Numbered from the stretch's first letter, positions 1 through 11,818 are shown. The stretch is 64,000 nucleotides of DNA from Piezodorus guildinii (GCA_023052935.1 CM041294.1:105709116-105773115); one strand, 5' to 3'. The notes: generated from the sequence alone by a model not told the origin. Numbers and translations are program-made.

Positions 1-19
1 AAAAAATTCCATTTCATAT

Positions 20-186
20 ACAAAGTTGTAAAAGGTAATATAAAGTGACGAATGCGAAATAATCTTATTACGGATTAACAAATTAATATAGTTATATTAT
101 TTAATCTAAATCATATGTTTCCAACTAAAATGAATACACGTTTAATTAAAATCAACTTAAAATATTTTTCAAATTTAAGTATTTTT
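20..186 (-). repeat. RA repeat, partial copy
   Basis: This stretch is the reverse complement of the left half of the RA repeat seen again at 685-850, 32560-32720 and 51260-51400. Shared landmarks are ATGAATACACGTTTAATT and the CATATGTTTCCAACTA block. The copy is cut on its right by a LINE 3' tail at about 187. RA is an anonymous family of about 0.9 kb, non-coding as far as I can see. Confidence 0.7.
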
Positions 187-189
187 AAT

Positions 190-300
190 CATTATTTTCT
201 GTATATATTTTATGAATGTGTATCACATCAGTATTACTACTGTTCATTATAAAATAATTGTAATATATCTCAATAAATAAATTAACTGATAAAAAAAATA
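190..300 (+). mobile_element. LINE 3' tail fragment
   Basis: The sequence contains TTTATGAATGTG, then a TTACTACTGTTCATTATAAA block, then TTGTAATATATCTCAATAAA. The same series of words is found at 26840-26935, 37990-38110 and 54250-54357, and in reverse complement at the 3' end of the LINE at 9021. It is therefore the last ~100 bases of a severely 5'-truncated LINE of the same broad group. No coding part remains. Confidence 0.6.
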
Positions 301-405
301 ATATATTTAATAGTTTTTAAATTGATTTTAAAAGTCGATTTAAGAAAAATCGTGTGCAGATGTTTTATTGTTTTTATTTATTATTGTTAAACTATACATT
401 TCTAT

Positions 406-430
406 AAAAAAAAAAAAAAAAAAAAAAAAA

Positions 431-502
<72 letters not shown>
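406..502. repeat. Poly(A) followed by (TA)n
   Basis: A run of 26 A is followed directly by about 70 bases of TA repeats. The A-run-then-TA order recurs at 30842 and, on the other strand, at 40003 and 52661, as if the tail of a retroposed element had expanded into a microsatellite. The 110-codon open frame across it is an artefact of the repeat. Confidence 0.9.
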
Positions 503-505
<3 letters not shown>

Positions 506-625
506 ATCTACATGAATTTAGAAAAAAGCTATGATAAACCTTTGTCTTTCCCATTAAAAAATTATAATAAGAAAGAAAAATTTGATTTATTAAAAATCAA
601 TTTTAAAAAAATTGAAGGTAACTAT

Positions 626-1325
626 AAAAATCTGATGCGGGCAACACAGGCCTCGACTGTAAAAATAAATTTAAAAACTAGTAAATATACATTACTTTGA
701 AAAATATTTTTAATTGAATTTTATAAAACGTGTATTCATTTTCGTTGGAAACATATGATTTATATTAAATAATATAACTTTATTAAATTGTTAATCAGTA
801 ATAAGTTTATTTCATATTCGCCACTTTATAATACCGTTTACAACTTGTGTATCAGTTAATATTTTTTTCTAAAATCTTTCTCTTTCCAACGATATATCAA
901 ACGTCAATATTACTGTTCCCATTATAAAAAAACAAACAAAAAAAAAAAACATAGACCAATAGTTTTGCTTTTTTATCCTTTAGTTGGTCATCAAGTTCGT
1001 CCAACTTGTATATTTAGCCGTCCTTCAACAATGTCATTAAGATCTTTTGGAATGTACAAAATGAAAGGTAGTTTAGAGAAAGACAATTTAAAATATCGGC
1101 ATTTAAGTACTGTCAGACTATTTCAATCAGAATGACAACTACATGATATTAAAACCCATTAAATTTTACATCAAAATAGCGAGTTTAATAAAAATCGTTA
1201 GAGCCGTTTTTGAGAAAATCGTAAAAAGGTGCTAGTAGATTGTATAAAGTGGCTCCGCTGGTAAGCCGATTTGTAGAAAAAGTTGTTGTAACTTCTCGGG
1301 CGTATAGTTGTCTTATTGTCTTTCT
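626..1325 (+). repeat. RA repeat, right end missing
   Basis: The copy begins with the RA left-end word AAAAATCTGATGCGGGCAAC and runs through the internal blocks TTCGTTGGAAACATATGA, the GAGCCGTTTTTGAGAAAATCG block and TCTCGGGCGTATAGTTGTCT. It lacks the right-end block (GCGGGACTTGGTCATTTGG and the terminal AGGTAAGTGAAAGT). Together with the minus copy at 20-186 it makes an inverted repeat around a ~440-base spacer. Confidence 0.75.
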
Positions 1326-1560
1326 ACAGTTATTTCCTGTAGAAACTCAATGGGTTTAGCAAAATAGCACAAAAGATATGCTATAGCAAACGTAGTGAGT
1401 ACCCCTTATATAAATAAAAATAATTAAATAAAATATGGTAAAGAATTCGTAAATTATTTTAATATTTATTGTTTTTTTTTAGTTTGTAACAACCTTGTGA
1501 AAAGGAAAAAAAGTCAAAACATCAAATAATAAAAAAAAAAAAATAAATAATAGAAAATGA

Positions 1561-1808
1561 GGGATCACCTGCAGTATGGTGTCTAGCATAGCAGCCTTCT
1601 ATGCCAAAATTCACCAGTTCAAACCCGCAAGTGCTACTAAGATTTAATGCTAGTATAAAATCCTTAGTAATGCCATCTTTCGAAGGCGACGTAAAAAGGT
1701 GGACCCTAGTCTGTGCGATGTCCTGTCCTAGTTAAACCTTCATAAGTAAAATTTAGGACTCCCACTGTAGCATCGTCTGATTAAGTGACGTTAAATTAAA
1801 CAAACAAC
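1561..1808 (+). mobile_element. tRNA-derived SINE, family SB
   Basis: A degenerate tRNA-like head (GTGTCTAGCATAGCAG as A box, CAGTTCAAACCCGC as B box) is followed by the family body with GTAAAAAGGTGG, CTGTGCGATGTC, AAAATTTAGGACTCCCACTG and GCATCGTCTGATTA, ending in AAACAAAC. A perfect 12-bp target-site duplication AATAGAAAATGA sits at 1549-1560 and 1809-1820. Other SB copies are at 3313, 42880 and 43296, all on the plus strand. Confidence 0.85.
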
Positions 1809-1820
1809 AATAGAAAATGA

Positions 1821-3275
1821 CAAATTTTTAATAAATAACTTGTTAATTTTTAAGAAGATAATGTTCCTACATTTATCTATATCAATAAATTATACGCTTC
1901 CCTACATTAATTTGAATAAATTACTGTTCTTGTTGAAATAAATTAAAATAAAATATACCAGTATCATTACTATGTGAATAGAATAGTACTAATAGAACCG
2001 TGTTTCGTTCCAAGAACTATAAATGTTAAGCGATAACAAGTCGCCCACGACATCAAAGTAGGATGAATAAAGATGAGGACATGATAAAGTTGTTACAGCC
2101 TCGAGGACACAAAGGAAATCAAAATATTTCTATGCGAGGGAAGATAATGCTCCCTTCTTATGTGTATCCCTCAACATTAATTATGTATCTTTCGATTTGG
2201 CTTGTAGAGATGGCGTTCCACATCTGCAAACAGGCCCTGTTTGGTTTGTCACGTCCCCCCTTGGGAATGGCAAAACTTATCTTCAGCCTTCTTCCACCAC
2301 AACCTTCCATAATGGAGAGAACGTTACTAGGACCAAGTCCCATTCGTAAAAAATACATTTATAACAGTTTGCCTGATGATCTCATTTTACATTTGCTGGA
2401 CAAAGAACTTACATGATGATTTCCGGTTGAGTTAGTTGGAACAAAAGGGAATAACTTTTTTTCTTTTTTTTTTTTTTTTTTTTTTCCTGAACCGCCATAC
2501 TCGACAAGTTACCTGTTGGAGTGACGAGGGGGTTGGGGATTCACAAGGATCGGTAATTAAATTGTTTTAACAAGGGCCCTTCCAACTCCGGAGGCCGTCC
2601 CTTTTCTCCACGACCCTCTTGAGAGCTCCCGGTCCGAATTTTAAATTTTATTAATTTTTTTCGTTGTTTTTTTAAAAGAGCGATGAAATTAAAAGGAGTT
2701 CTTTATTAGCTTGTTCAATCTATTATTTAGACAAATGGATGGCATTTCAGACGTGGATGATTTATAACAATAAGTGGGTCCATTTATTTCTATCATAGTT
2801 TCTCTACTAAACATAAATACAACTGATAATTTTAAAATGTACCTGGAATATTTTTATAAACAAAAGAAAAGAAATTCTTACATCCCTAGTAAAATATATA
2901 TCAACATGAATAAAACAAATTGTATAAAAAAAGTAAAATATTATAAAATTCGAATAATAGAACCTCTCATAACAGCTAAATATAAAAGATACTCAGACAT
3001 CCAAATTAATGTTTTAATCTTTTAGTAGCTTCCATGAGAGGGAAAGAATAAAAAAAGAATTAACTTAAGAAAGCTAACAAGTAAAAAAAACAAAGAAGAA
3101 AATTAAAATTACATCAGGATTGTTAAACATTTGAATAAATGAATTAGGTATTTTATTTACATAATATACAAAATAATATAATATCTGGGCACAGATGGGA
3201 AATTGGTATAAGTCACTTTTTTTAGAATTAAATTTTGATTACATTCTGGAGTGTCATTCGCTTGTGTTTAGAAGG
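1821..3275. other. No gene recognised
   Basis: AT-rich sequence. A 117-codon plus frame (2063-2416) lies in a moderately GC-rich patch, but its peptide shows no domain, signal or repeat I recognise and I do not call it a gene. A T-run at 2464-2485 is followed by a GC-rich patch (2486-2635) containing AACTCCGGAGGCCGTCCC, also unassigned. Confidence 0.6.
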
Positions 3276-3690
3276 TCATTGAAATCACTACATAAATAAC
3301 ATCGATAATGGGGGGGATCATTTGTAGCTGGGTGGCTAGCGTAACAGCCACCCATGCTAAAGGTCACGGGTTCAAATCCGCAGGTGGTCCTAGGATTTTT
3401 TAATGGGAGTAAAAAATCCTTAGTTACGCCGTCCTTCGGAGGGGACGTTAAAAGGTGGTCCCGAGCCTGTGCGATGTCAGGTACTCGTTAAAGACCCCTA
3501 TCCTAATAAAACCTGGATAGGCAAAATTTAGGACTCCCACTGAAGCATCGTCCGATTAGCCATAGTAGCATAAAGCGACGTTAAATAAACAAACAATCAA
3601 TCGATAATGGGTTATTTATTTATTTGAATATATTAAGATTTTAATATTTTTTGCAAAACACAAAAAGATATGTGTTGATGCCACAGTACT
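3276..3690. repeat. Anonymous repeat RH copy 1, split by a SINE
   Basis: If the SINE at 3313-3599 is removed, the flanks (…CATAAATAACATCGATAATGG then TTATTTGAATATATTAAG…TTTGCAAAACACAAAAAGAT) match 4416-4515. The downstream copy lacks the SINE and so acts as an empty-site relative. The nature of the repeat is unknown. Confidence 0.65.
3313..3599 (+). mobile_element. tRNA-derived SINE, family SB
   Basis: This is the best-preserved SB copy. The head has A box GGTGGCTAGCGTAACAG and B box CGGGTTCAAATCCGC. The body has CTTCGGAGGGGACGTTAAAA, GAGCCTGTGCGATGTCAGG, AAAATTTAGGACTCCCACTG and TAGCATAAAGCGACG, with an AAATAAACAAAC tail. A 12-bp target-site duplication ATCGATAATGGG is present at 3301-3312 and 3600-3611. 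SINEs are transcribed by RNA polymerase III and mobilised by LINE proteins; which LINE serves this family is not visible. Confidence 0.9.
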
Positions 3691-4032
3691 CCCTCTCCTA
3701 ATGAAAGCGCACTAAAAGAGCAACGTTCACACAAATGAAATTGCAGTTGCTATAAGTTTATTATTGATATAATCGAACCTATCAGTCTCTGGTGGAGAAC
3801 TAATAATATCACTAACATGTTCCATGATATCGTTTTCCAAGTTAGCAATAACATGGTTGTATTAAGTTTGGTCTTGAGTGGAGTTAGCAATTAAAAAATT
3901 GGCTTCTAATAACTTGAACCGTAAGTCAGGCCTATTACACTAGAAAAGAGGTATTTTAACTGAAAAACGGTTAACCTCTTGCATCTTAATAGCGTTTTTC
4001 AAAAAAAAAAGTTGTCGCTTACTTCGTTGATT
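3691..4032. other. No gene recognised
   Basis: AT-rich sequence with no long frame, repeat match or RNA-like structure that I can see. Confidence 0.5.
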
Positions 4033-4045
4033 TAAATCAAATTTA

Positions 4046-4377
4046 GATGAGGAAGATGGTTGGGGGTGCGGTCATAAATTAAAAACACACAATTAAAAAT
4101 AAGCGTTATTTTAATTATGTGCCGACGTTTCGGCCTACAATGTGGGCCTTCATCAGGGATGACGAACATGCAAGCGTTGCCTACAGAAGTAGTTGCCCAC
4201 TTCTGTAGGCAACGCTTGCACGTTCGTCATCCCTGATGAAGGCCCACATTGTAGGCCGAAACGTCGGCACATAATTAAAATAACGCTTATTTTTAATTGT
4301 GTGTTTTTAATTTATGACCGCACCCCCAACCATCTTCCTCATCTAATTTCTCTACGGTCAACAAAACTCCATCATTA
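4046..4377 (-). mobile_element. Fold-back element with paired hammerhead-like cores
   Basis: Two near-perfect 147-base arms (4044-4190 and 4199-4345) face each other across an 8-base loop. A single-copy leader (about 4346-4377, holding ACGGTCAACAAAACTCCATC) lies on the right. The whole is flanked by a 13-bp target-site duplication TAAATCAAATTTA (4033-4045, 4378-4390). In the right arm, CTGATGA (4233-4239), a GGCC/GGCC stem and GAAACGTC (4258-4265) form a hammerhead-like core; the mirror image lies at 4124-4156. Same family and orientation-reversed layout as 63514-63805. No coding capacity. Penelope-like LTR or retrozyme origin is an inference. Confidence 0.8.
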
Positions 4378-4415
4378 TAAATCAAATTTAAATTCGGGGT
4401 CACTATTATGTGGTG

Positions 4416-4515
4416 ACATCACTTCATAAATAACATCGATAACGGATTATTGCTTTATTTGAACACATTAAAATTTACATTGTTTGCAAAACACAAAAAG
4501 ATATACGTGACACGA
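4416..4515. repeat. Anonymous repeat RH copy 2
   Basis: It matches the flanks of the SINE at 3313-3599: CATAAATAACATCGATAACG at the start and GCAAAACACAAAAAGATATA at the end. It carries no SINE. Confidence 0.6.
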
Positions 4516-4740
4516 AAAATGAAGTTTATATTTCCTTGGCAGCCACATGTGTATGCCACCCAGCAATCAGTTTATGAGTAGACAATTCTACCTTGTGCAT
4601 ATAAATGAACAACCATCAACAACATTAGACTCAAACGAATGGACAATTCAGTGTCCAAAACTCTGACGAATGTAAACAGGACGATCAACCGCTATCCTCA
4701 CATTAAATATTGAGGATCTATAGTCGACTGTAGAACCTAT

Positions 4741-4850
4741 TATAGGTGGAATGGTCAGGAATCAATCATTTTTTGAAAAGTTTTTAATTTTGTCAACGTT
4801 TCGGCCCAAGCTTGTGAGCCATCATCAGGGCTACAAACATCAGAACAAAA
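4741..4850 (-). mobile_element. Solo half of a hammerhead-like fold-back element
   Basis: On the minus strand CTGATGA (4822-4828), a GGC…GCC-type stem and GAAACGTT (4795-4802) repeat the core found in the fold-back elements. The opposite arm is missing. The edges of the insertion are not clear. Confidence 0.55.
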
Positions 4851-5345
4851 GAGATACATATCAATATGATAATGAAAATTTTCTTTTGAATGTAGTGACA
4901 ATGATAACATTTGAAATAAAACAGAAAATATACCAACATACATAAATATTATAGATAATGATACATAATCTGATGATGATAAGCATAACAAATTTTACAG
5001 AACTTTAGACTTTAATATAGAATTTAAAAAAACATATTTATAAACGTACCATTACTGAGCCATGTCCAAGCATAAACTGAGGAAAACCATAAACATAGGT
5101 AGTATGGGGAGGGGTTCATGTAAAAACCCTGAAGGTTTTCCCCTTTAAGTGTAAATACTACAACTTATCTTTGTTTTTAAAAAGTTTTACAAATTTATAT
5201 AATGGAAAAAACAAAATAATATATCCGTATGTACAATAAGGCTCAACATTTTTAACAGAAAATTACAAACACTAGAATCTGAGGTATTTAAAAGATCCAT
5301 GAGTTATATAATAAAAAATAAAATAAATAAATAACAAAAACAAGA
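4851..5345. other. No gene recognised
   Basis: AT-rich sequence. The short frames on both strands have no recognisable content. Confidence 0.5.
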
Positions 5346-5351
5346 ACATTA

Positions 5352-5750
5352 AATAAATTTAAAATGGAATATCTCCAAAACAAACTAATAAGTCCTAATG
5401 GATGGGGCGAAAAAATGCCTGACTAAGTAATTTGCATTTCAAAGAAACCTTTATTCTTAAGCGAACTAAGCACCTACTTTAAAAATAGTAGCCGCTAAAA
5501 TATTCAAATAATGCTCTTAACGGAAGAATTCTTATTAGAATGGCTTTTAAGAAATATCAATAACTCTATCTAACCTTAGGCTAGAAATAGTAGTGATTTT
5601 AGGAAGAGAGAGAATTAATTTAAAATATAATTTCTGGAAATAGGAAAGACTCAAATAAAGTGTTTGTGCTCAGTAAAGAACTAATTTCGAAAACGTTGCT
5701 ATACGCTGAAACGACTGATAGGCATCCATTAGGTAGACCGAATCATCGAT
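5352..5750. repeat. Anonymous repeat RD, copy 1
   Basis: It is about 400 bases and clearly homologous to 58146-58545. Shared words are TTTGCATTTCAAAGAAACCT, AAGCACCTACTTTAAAAATA, AATATTCAAATAA, CTTAGGCTAGAAATA and CGCTGAAACGACTG. No frame or known family signature is visible. Confidence 0.7.
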
Positions 5751-5856
5751 GGGAGAATTTTGTTGCCTGATCTCGCGGGCTTGGGCTTGGGCGGTGATTA
5801 ATAGATGAATCAGGGAAGTATCGAAACTTTTCTTCCATTTTGGTAGCGCAAGCTAA

Positions 5857-6440
5857 AAAAATCTGGTGCGCGCAACACACGACTTTTACTTATCTATGTT
5901 ATTAATATCAATTTAAGAATTTTTAAATAAATTTAGAAACGAAAATAAATTGTTAACGAATTATTTACATTTGATATTAGTAGAAAGATGTGTTTTATTA
6001 AATAATATGTTATAATATTATCTACGACAATCAGTTTGTTTTATTGGCTTTTCATCACTCTCCGTTAACTTTTAATTAAAGCACATTAAATTTTACATCG
6101 ATATAGCGAGTTTAATCAAAATTGTTTTTGAGAAAATCGTAAAAAGGTGCAAAATGCATGAGATAAAGTATAACTTCCGTTCAGCCAATTTTGATGAAAA
6201 AATTACTGTAACATCTCGGGCGTATAGTAGACTTAAATATGGAATTTCAGTTCCGTAAGACTTATCGTTTTTGCGCTTGATTTACCACACACGGACACAC
6301 CGACCTTTTTGCGGGACTTGGTTATTTGGACTCAGGGGACCCTAAAACGTGTATTTCCGTTGAAACCGGGAATTTGAAAATTTTCACGATCGCAATACTT
6401 TTCCTTACTACATATTTCATATTTAGGTAAGTGAAAGTAA
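5857..6440 (+). repeat. RA repeat with both ends, internal deletion
   Basis: The left end is AATCTGGTGCGCGCAACACA followed by CGACTTTTACTTATCT. The right end is AGGTAAGTGAAAGTAA. The inner parts of the two ends are inverted repeats of each other (ACTTTCACTTACCT type). It keeps the block GCGGGACTTGGTTATTTGG. About 300 bases of the middle are missing relative to the 40713-41620 copy. Confidence 0.8.
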
Positions 6441-7615
6441 TAGCTTCAGAACCAGGGATGAAGCATAATTAATAAGCTTTAGTACATTAATCAAATGTAA
6501 TTCTTGAATCAATCCTACTAATGCAATCCATCAATCGATTAATCGCTGCTTAGGGGTAATTATATGAGAGGTAGACATAGACGTCTATTCGATCCTGTTA
6601 CATCTGATTATGTAGAATTACATATCTCCTAATGGAGTATTAGTTATAGAAGGTAACTTAAATAGACATCACTAAAGACATTTGGATAATTATAAAGTCT
6701 TCTTACTTATAGCTAAATTTCGGTTCAACTTCAAAACAGTTAACTTTACAAAAAGCAACCACAAACTTCATGGACTCTTTCTACAATTCCTATAGTTTAA
6801 CACAAAACGATTTACTGCGTAGAATTTAACTAACGAGAAGAGAAGAAACATTTTAGGTAACGAAGAAAGACAAAAAACGATTTAAAGCTGAAGTTGACAG
6901 AGTACTTAGGAGCTCAACTGACAGGGCAAAGGAAGAAAGATATATACACCCAATAATGAAGACCAAATGGGAGAACTAGAATAAGGAGTGGAAAAGTGAG
7001 ATTTCTCAAAGACAAAGTCTCCGGAGAACGCTTTCCCATTTGCCAATATCGAGAAGATTAAAAACGTTTGTTAGGAAAAGCTGGCTCTCCCTCATTAGAA
7101 CAACGATTCATCTTAGAGCCAATATTCACTCGGCCATTCTGCTAAGGTAGGCAAACTTTATTACAATTTCCAACCAGCTTTAACTATTTATCATGGGGAA
7201 TATTCGACATTAAAAACTTCAACTTTATTAAAACCATAAAAATCTATAGGGATATTAGTTCTATAACTACCGAATGTATGATTATAGGTATGTATGTAAT
7301 GTACATGGGAGATCAAATGCAAAATTTACAAATACATCACGATCTAGCCAACAGGATGCTCAGTATTTTGACGACGCACGTAAAGCCACGATACACGGTG
7401 AGACAAAAGGTAGGTGGAGATTCGTGAGAGTTCAGGAACGTAGCGGGAGAAGAAGGCATATTTTTTATAATAAATTTGGATTATAACTTCAATTTTTTAT
7501 TTAATACAAAATATCATTACACATTATTTTACAAAAAAAAAAAAAAAGCAAAACAAAGAATCGTGTAAATATACGTAGGGACATTACTAAATGGGTGTCT
7601 AGTAAACAACTTTTG

Positions 7616-7702
<87 letters not shown>

Positions 7703-8990
7703 CAGCTTTTTCGATACTTTAACAGGAGGAAGCAATGACAACAATTAATTAAGTTTTATAATGATTATTAATATTAAAGATATGGTTAATTTCTTTTTTT
7801 AAATTACAGTTTATATAAACGGTAATAGGCAATTTCAAGATGTTACATTATACACTAGATTTTCTTTAATATAGAATAATTTAAATATATAAATATATTC
7901 AAAATAAATCAATATTATCTAGATAAGGAATGAGATAGGTTATTAATTTGAATATTTTTTATTTGCATAGTATTGTACGCATATTTGATTTGTAACATGT
8001 TTAAAATAAAAATAAAATAACATAATTTGTTAAAATAGTTCATTGATTTTGCAGTAAAAAAGATCCGCAAGAGACCTTATGATATAGAAGTAGTATTTAA
8101 AAAAAAAAATATTACTATGTTATGGGTATTTTGATCGGGTTTTTAAACTTTGGATCGTCAATGAAATAATCATTTTTTGCAAGTTTTGATTTAAATTTAT
8201 TAAAATATTTGATTCTGAAATTGATACTTGAAAAGCAAGTGATGAGAAGATTATCGGATATTTTTCAGAAACAAATTATGTTTTTTTTTCTCCACTGCAT
8301 ATTGATAAATGTCACAATGAATCGATTGAATGTAACATATTTTTTAAAGTAATATTTTTAGTTTAAAATATGAGACAGTAAACGTTTTTAAAAACCAGCA
8401 TTTAATTTAGCTCCATTTATATATGTGTATATACTGAATTAAAAAATGACATTCGCTGATTCCATTTCCCAAGGAGTTAATTACTTTTTTTCCAGGTATA
8501 ATTAATAAAACTTCGATTTTAAAAATAGAGGTATGATTTTAAAAATTTACAAAAATACTGCCGTCCATCTTTATAGCCTGAGGAAAATATTTTGAAAAAT
8601 AAAAAATGGAAAACAAACATGGAGCTGACTTAGAGCCTACGCCCTCATACTGAATAAGTTGGAAACTCATGTTTAATGCAAGCTTTAACCCGGCCATGTG
8701 TTGAAGCGATCTGTATAGACTTACCAGAGTTTATTCCATCTTGCCCCGGAGTAGAAATACACAAACTGCCTGGATTACAAGTTTTAGGACTTTCCCTATT
8801 CAAAGACAAATCGTTTGCCGTAAAAGAAACAAATTTACCAGAGCTCGTTAATCTCGTATAATACCTCATGCATGAATGTTGTAACTTCTAGTTATATATT
8901 ATAATACTTTTTTCTTTTTTTTTTCCAGCAAACTTTAAGTAACAGGAGATCTACAACTATTTAATTTATTAAACATAACTCCGTTAGCAA
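6441..8990. other. No gene recognised; (TA)n at 7617-7700
   Basis: AT-rich sequence with a long (TA)n microsatellite (7617-7700). A slightly GC-richer patch at 8630-8870 is open on both strands (61 codons plus, 74 codons minus), but neither peptide shows a domain I know. The 70-codon plus frame at 7274-7486 is likewise unrecognised. Confidence 0.5.
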
Positions 8991-9010
8991 TCTAATTTAT
9001 TAATTTATCT

Positions 9011-9017
9011 CTCATAT

Positions 9018-9021
<4 letters not shown>
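9011..9021. repeat. Target-site duplication, left copy
   Basis: CTCATATAATT here and at 11808-11818 bounds the LINE. The final T merges with the oligo-T tail. Confidence 0.85.
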
Positions 9022-9063
<42 letters not shown>

Positions 9064-11807
9064 TCGTATATATTACAATTTGTCATAATAGACAATAATA
9101 ATAGTGCTACAGGATCTCATTCATACAATATTTACAATATAAACAAAAGGAAAGTCAAATTACATAAAATAAAATCAAAATAAATAAACGTATACAATAA
9201 CAAAATGTATAGACAAAATAAATGAAGTTAACAAATAAATAAACAAAACATGTCACATTCATACCTATGTACAATATTTACAATCAGCTCGGGAACCCCA
9301 GACGGGGCTTGTCCCCCACTTGTGGAAGGACAAGCAGAGTCAAAAGGATCCCAGCGCCTCCCTCTCAGCCGCATCACTGGTGAGAGTCAGCGGAAGCTAA
9401 GTGAGGGCGCCACAGCCACAATCACACCGCACATGAGAGGAGAATCTGACCAGTGTCAGAACTCCAGAATAGATGTTTACAATATGTCTCGGGGCCACTG
9501 CCGTTTCAACCTTCTAGGAGGGTTGTATGGATGAGTGGAGCTGGATAGGGATTGTGCTAGAGGATTAGGATGATGAATGAGGTTCTGGTGGAATTTGGAA
9601 AATTTAGATGGAATCAGGTCTGAAATAAATGGAACATTAAGGTCGTGGTGTAAGGTATAGTTGGAGACATAATAAGGAGCATTTACTATTGTTCGGAGGA
9701 CTTTGGATTGAAAGGATTGAATGCGTTTGATGTTAGAACGTTTGGCTGTTCCCCATAGTTCAAGTCCGTAGGTCCACATTGGTTTCAGTATTGTCTTGTA
9801 AAGTAATAATTTGTTGTCAACTGTAAGCTTAGATTTTCTGTTTAGTAGTCTGTATAACTGTCCGAATCGTCTGTTGAGTTCTTTTCGTTTAAGTCTTGTA
9901 TGTGGGTTCCAGGTCAATCTTTTGTCTAGTAGTAAGCCAAGATACCGGACTGTGTCTGAGGAAGGAAGCGGTATGGAATTGAAATGAACCATTGGACAGG
10001 ATTTGCGTCGAAGGGTGAAGGTGACGTGGGTGCATTTGCTTTCATTAACCTTAATACGCCAAGCATTACACCAGTCCTCGATAAGACAAAGGTGTCTTTG
10101 CAGGATTAAGGATGCTATTTCAGGATCGGAATTGGATGATAGGATGGCGGTGTCATCTGCAAATGTTGCCAGAAAGGTGTCAGGATGAATAGGAATATCA
10201 GCAGTGTAAAGGATGTAGAGTACGGGTCCCAAGACGCTGCCTTGAGGAACACCGGCCTCAATGGGATAAAAGTTAGAAAATTCTACACCACAGCGAACTC
10301 GGAAGGAGCGGTTTGAGAGATAGGATCGTAGAATGAGGTATAGAGACTGGGGTAAATGCGTTTTAAGCTTGAAGAGTAATCCGGTGTGCCATACCCGGTC
10401 AAAAGCTTGCGCTATGTCCAGAAACGCACCAGAACAATACTCTTTGCATTCAAGGGCTGAGGAAATATGGTCTACAACTCGGAGTCCTTGTTGAACAGTA
10501 GAATGATGAGCACGGAAACCAAACTGATGGGAAGGAAGATTTTGTGATTCAAATATAGGCAGGATTCGTTTTAGAAGGAGTTTTTCAAAGACTTTTGAGA
10601 GGATGGGGAGTAGACTAATAGGTCTGTAGGATGAAGTGTTACTGGAAGGTTTACCTGGTTTTAGGAATAGAAAGATTGTGGAATGTTTCCATAAGAGAGG
10701 AAAATAGGTGGTGCGAAGGATGCAGTTGTAGATGTATGTAAGAAAAATAATGGCTTTCTGGGGAAGTTGTCGCAGGATCTGGGGGGGTAAGGAGATCGTG
10801 TCCAGGAGATTTACGAAGGGTCAGTTTTTGAAGAAGATATTTCACCTCAGATGGATTAATAGCTTTAGGAGGTAGGGAAAGAGGTATTGGTGAGGAAAGG
10901 AATTCTTCAACTGTTGTGGTATGATTTCTGTTGGATTCCGGGTGAGGAGTGAATACTTTGGAGAGGTGTGTGGCGAATTCCTCGGCTTTATCTTCATCAG
11001 ACGCAGCCCAGGAGTCATCACCACGCCGGAGAGGATGGGAAACTTTGTGGTATTTTAGGATCTTTTTGGTCACATTCCACAGGGAATTATCTCGAGCTGA
11101 TAGAGAGGAGAGGTAGGAATTAAAGGACTGAGAACGGAAGGTCGCCAACTCCCGCTTTAATTGCCTACAATAAAAGTTATAGGAGCGGCGATCTGTCGGG
11201 TGTCGGGTTCTTTGCCATAATGATCTGGCTCGGCGTTTTGCATGGATGAGGTCAGCTAGGTGTTGAGGTAAATGGTTTTGCTGAGGAGTTCTATTGGAGT
11301 GCTTAGGAGAGGAGGCAGTCCAGACAGCTTGCTGAATGGCGGTAGTAAAGGAGTAGACGGAATCATCAAGGTCATCCGGTGTTTTGAGGGTCACACTGAA
11401 GTCAATCTGATCGGTAAGGATTTGGCGGAAGAGGTTCCAGTTGACAGGGCCTCGGATAAATGAAGGTGGAATGGGTTTCGGAATAGGAGTTAGGGATACT
11501 TTAAGGATCAGTGGACTATGGTCAGAGGATAGTTCATCAAGGCGAGTTACGGAATAGTTGAGGGAGCCTAATCCGCTGTGAATGAAGAAGTCAAGGATGT
11601 CAGGATTACGGTTGGGATCGGTTGGCCAGTAGGTAGGGGAATCAGGAGGCAGGAGATTGAAATGACGGGAGTTGAGTGCAGACAGCAAATTTCGTCCACG
11701 AGAATTCGTGGTTCTCGAACCCCACTGTTGATGCTTGGCATTTAAGTCTGCACCCAGAATGAAATGATTTCCTAAGGAATTTAGAAAGGATACAAATTCG
11801 GTGTTGG
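9021..11807 (-). mobile_element. 5'-truncated Jockey-like LINE, copy 1
   Basis: The element reads on the minus strand from about 11807 to a 3' oligo-T/poly(A) tail at 9020-9061. An 11-bp target-site duplication flanks it. It is truncated within the endonuclease domain, as is usual for target-primed reverse transcription. The 3' untranslated part (9062-9476) contains the GC-rich block 9280-9470, and its last ~130 bases are the tail seen alone at 27052, 35066 and 35944. Confidence 0.92.
9477..11807 (-). pseudogene. LINE ORF2 remnant: endonuclease C-part and reverse transcriptase (copy 1)
   Basis: This is the ORF2 polyprotein of a Jockey-clade LINE, which nicks target DNA and copies the element RNA onto it. 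Reading leftwards, an exonuclease-endonuclease-phosphatase domain starts mid-way (LGADLNAKHQQWG, then SDHSPL). The reverse transcriptase follows, with YRPISLLPILSK, LDIAQAFDRVWH (catalytic Asp present), GVPQGSVLGP and FADDTA. The frame ends at 9477 with no RNase H, as expected for Jockey. It is broken by one extra base in a run of seven C (plus-strand G7 at 10781-10787): the upstream frame then runs out at 10651 while the downstream frame is open through to 9477. The N-terminus is lost by truncation, so the copy is dead. Confidence 0.9.
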
Positions 11808-11818
11808 CTCATATAATT
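11808..11818. repeat. Target-site duplication, right copy
   Basis: CTCATATAATT, matching 9011-9021. It recurs at 16069-16079 only because it lies inside the duplicated unit. Confidence 0.85.

Noticed and set aside
368..700. 110-codon open frame with long Lys and Tyr-Ile runs
   Set aside because: It is translated poly(A) and (TA)n followed by RA repeat sequence. The same holds for the Tyr-Ile-rich frames at 7529-7744, 37399-37623, 39869-40123 and 52651-52872.
4033..4390. CRISPR-like or terminator-like structure from the strong inverted repeat
   Set aside because: There are only two arms, no spaced direct repeats, a eukaryotic setting and a 13-bp target-site duplication; an inserted fold-back element explains it fully.
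9250..9534. 94-codon plus frame in GC-rich sequence (also 13583-13795)
   Set aside because: It is antisense to the LINE 3' UTR and the end of ORF2. The frames at 10003, 11272, 14264, 15533, 48859 and 49225 are likewise shadows of LINE ORFs.
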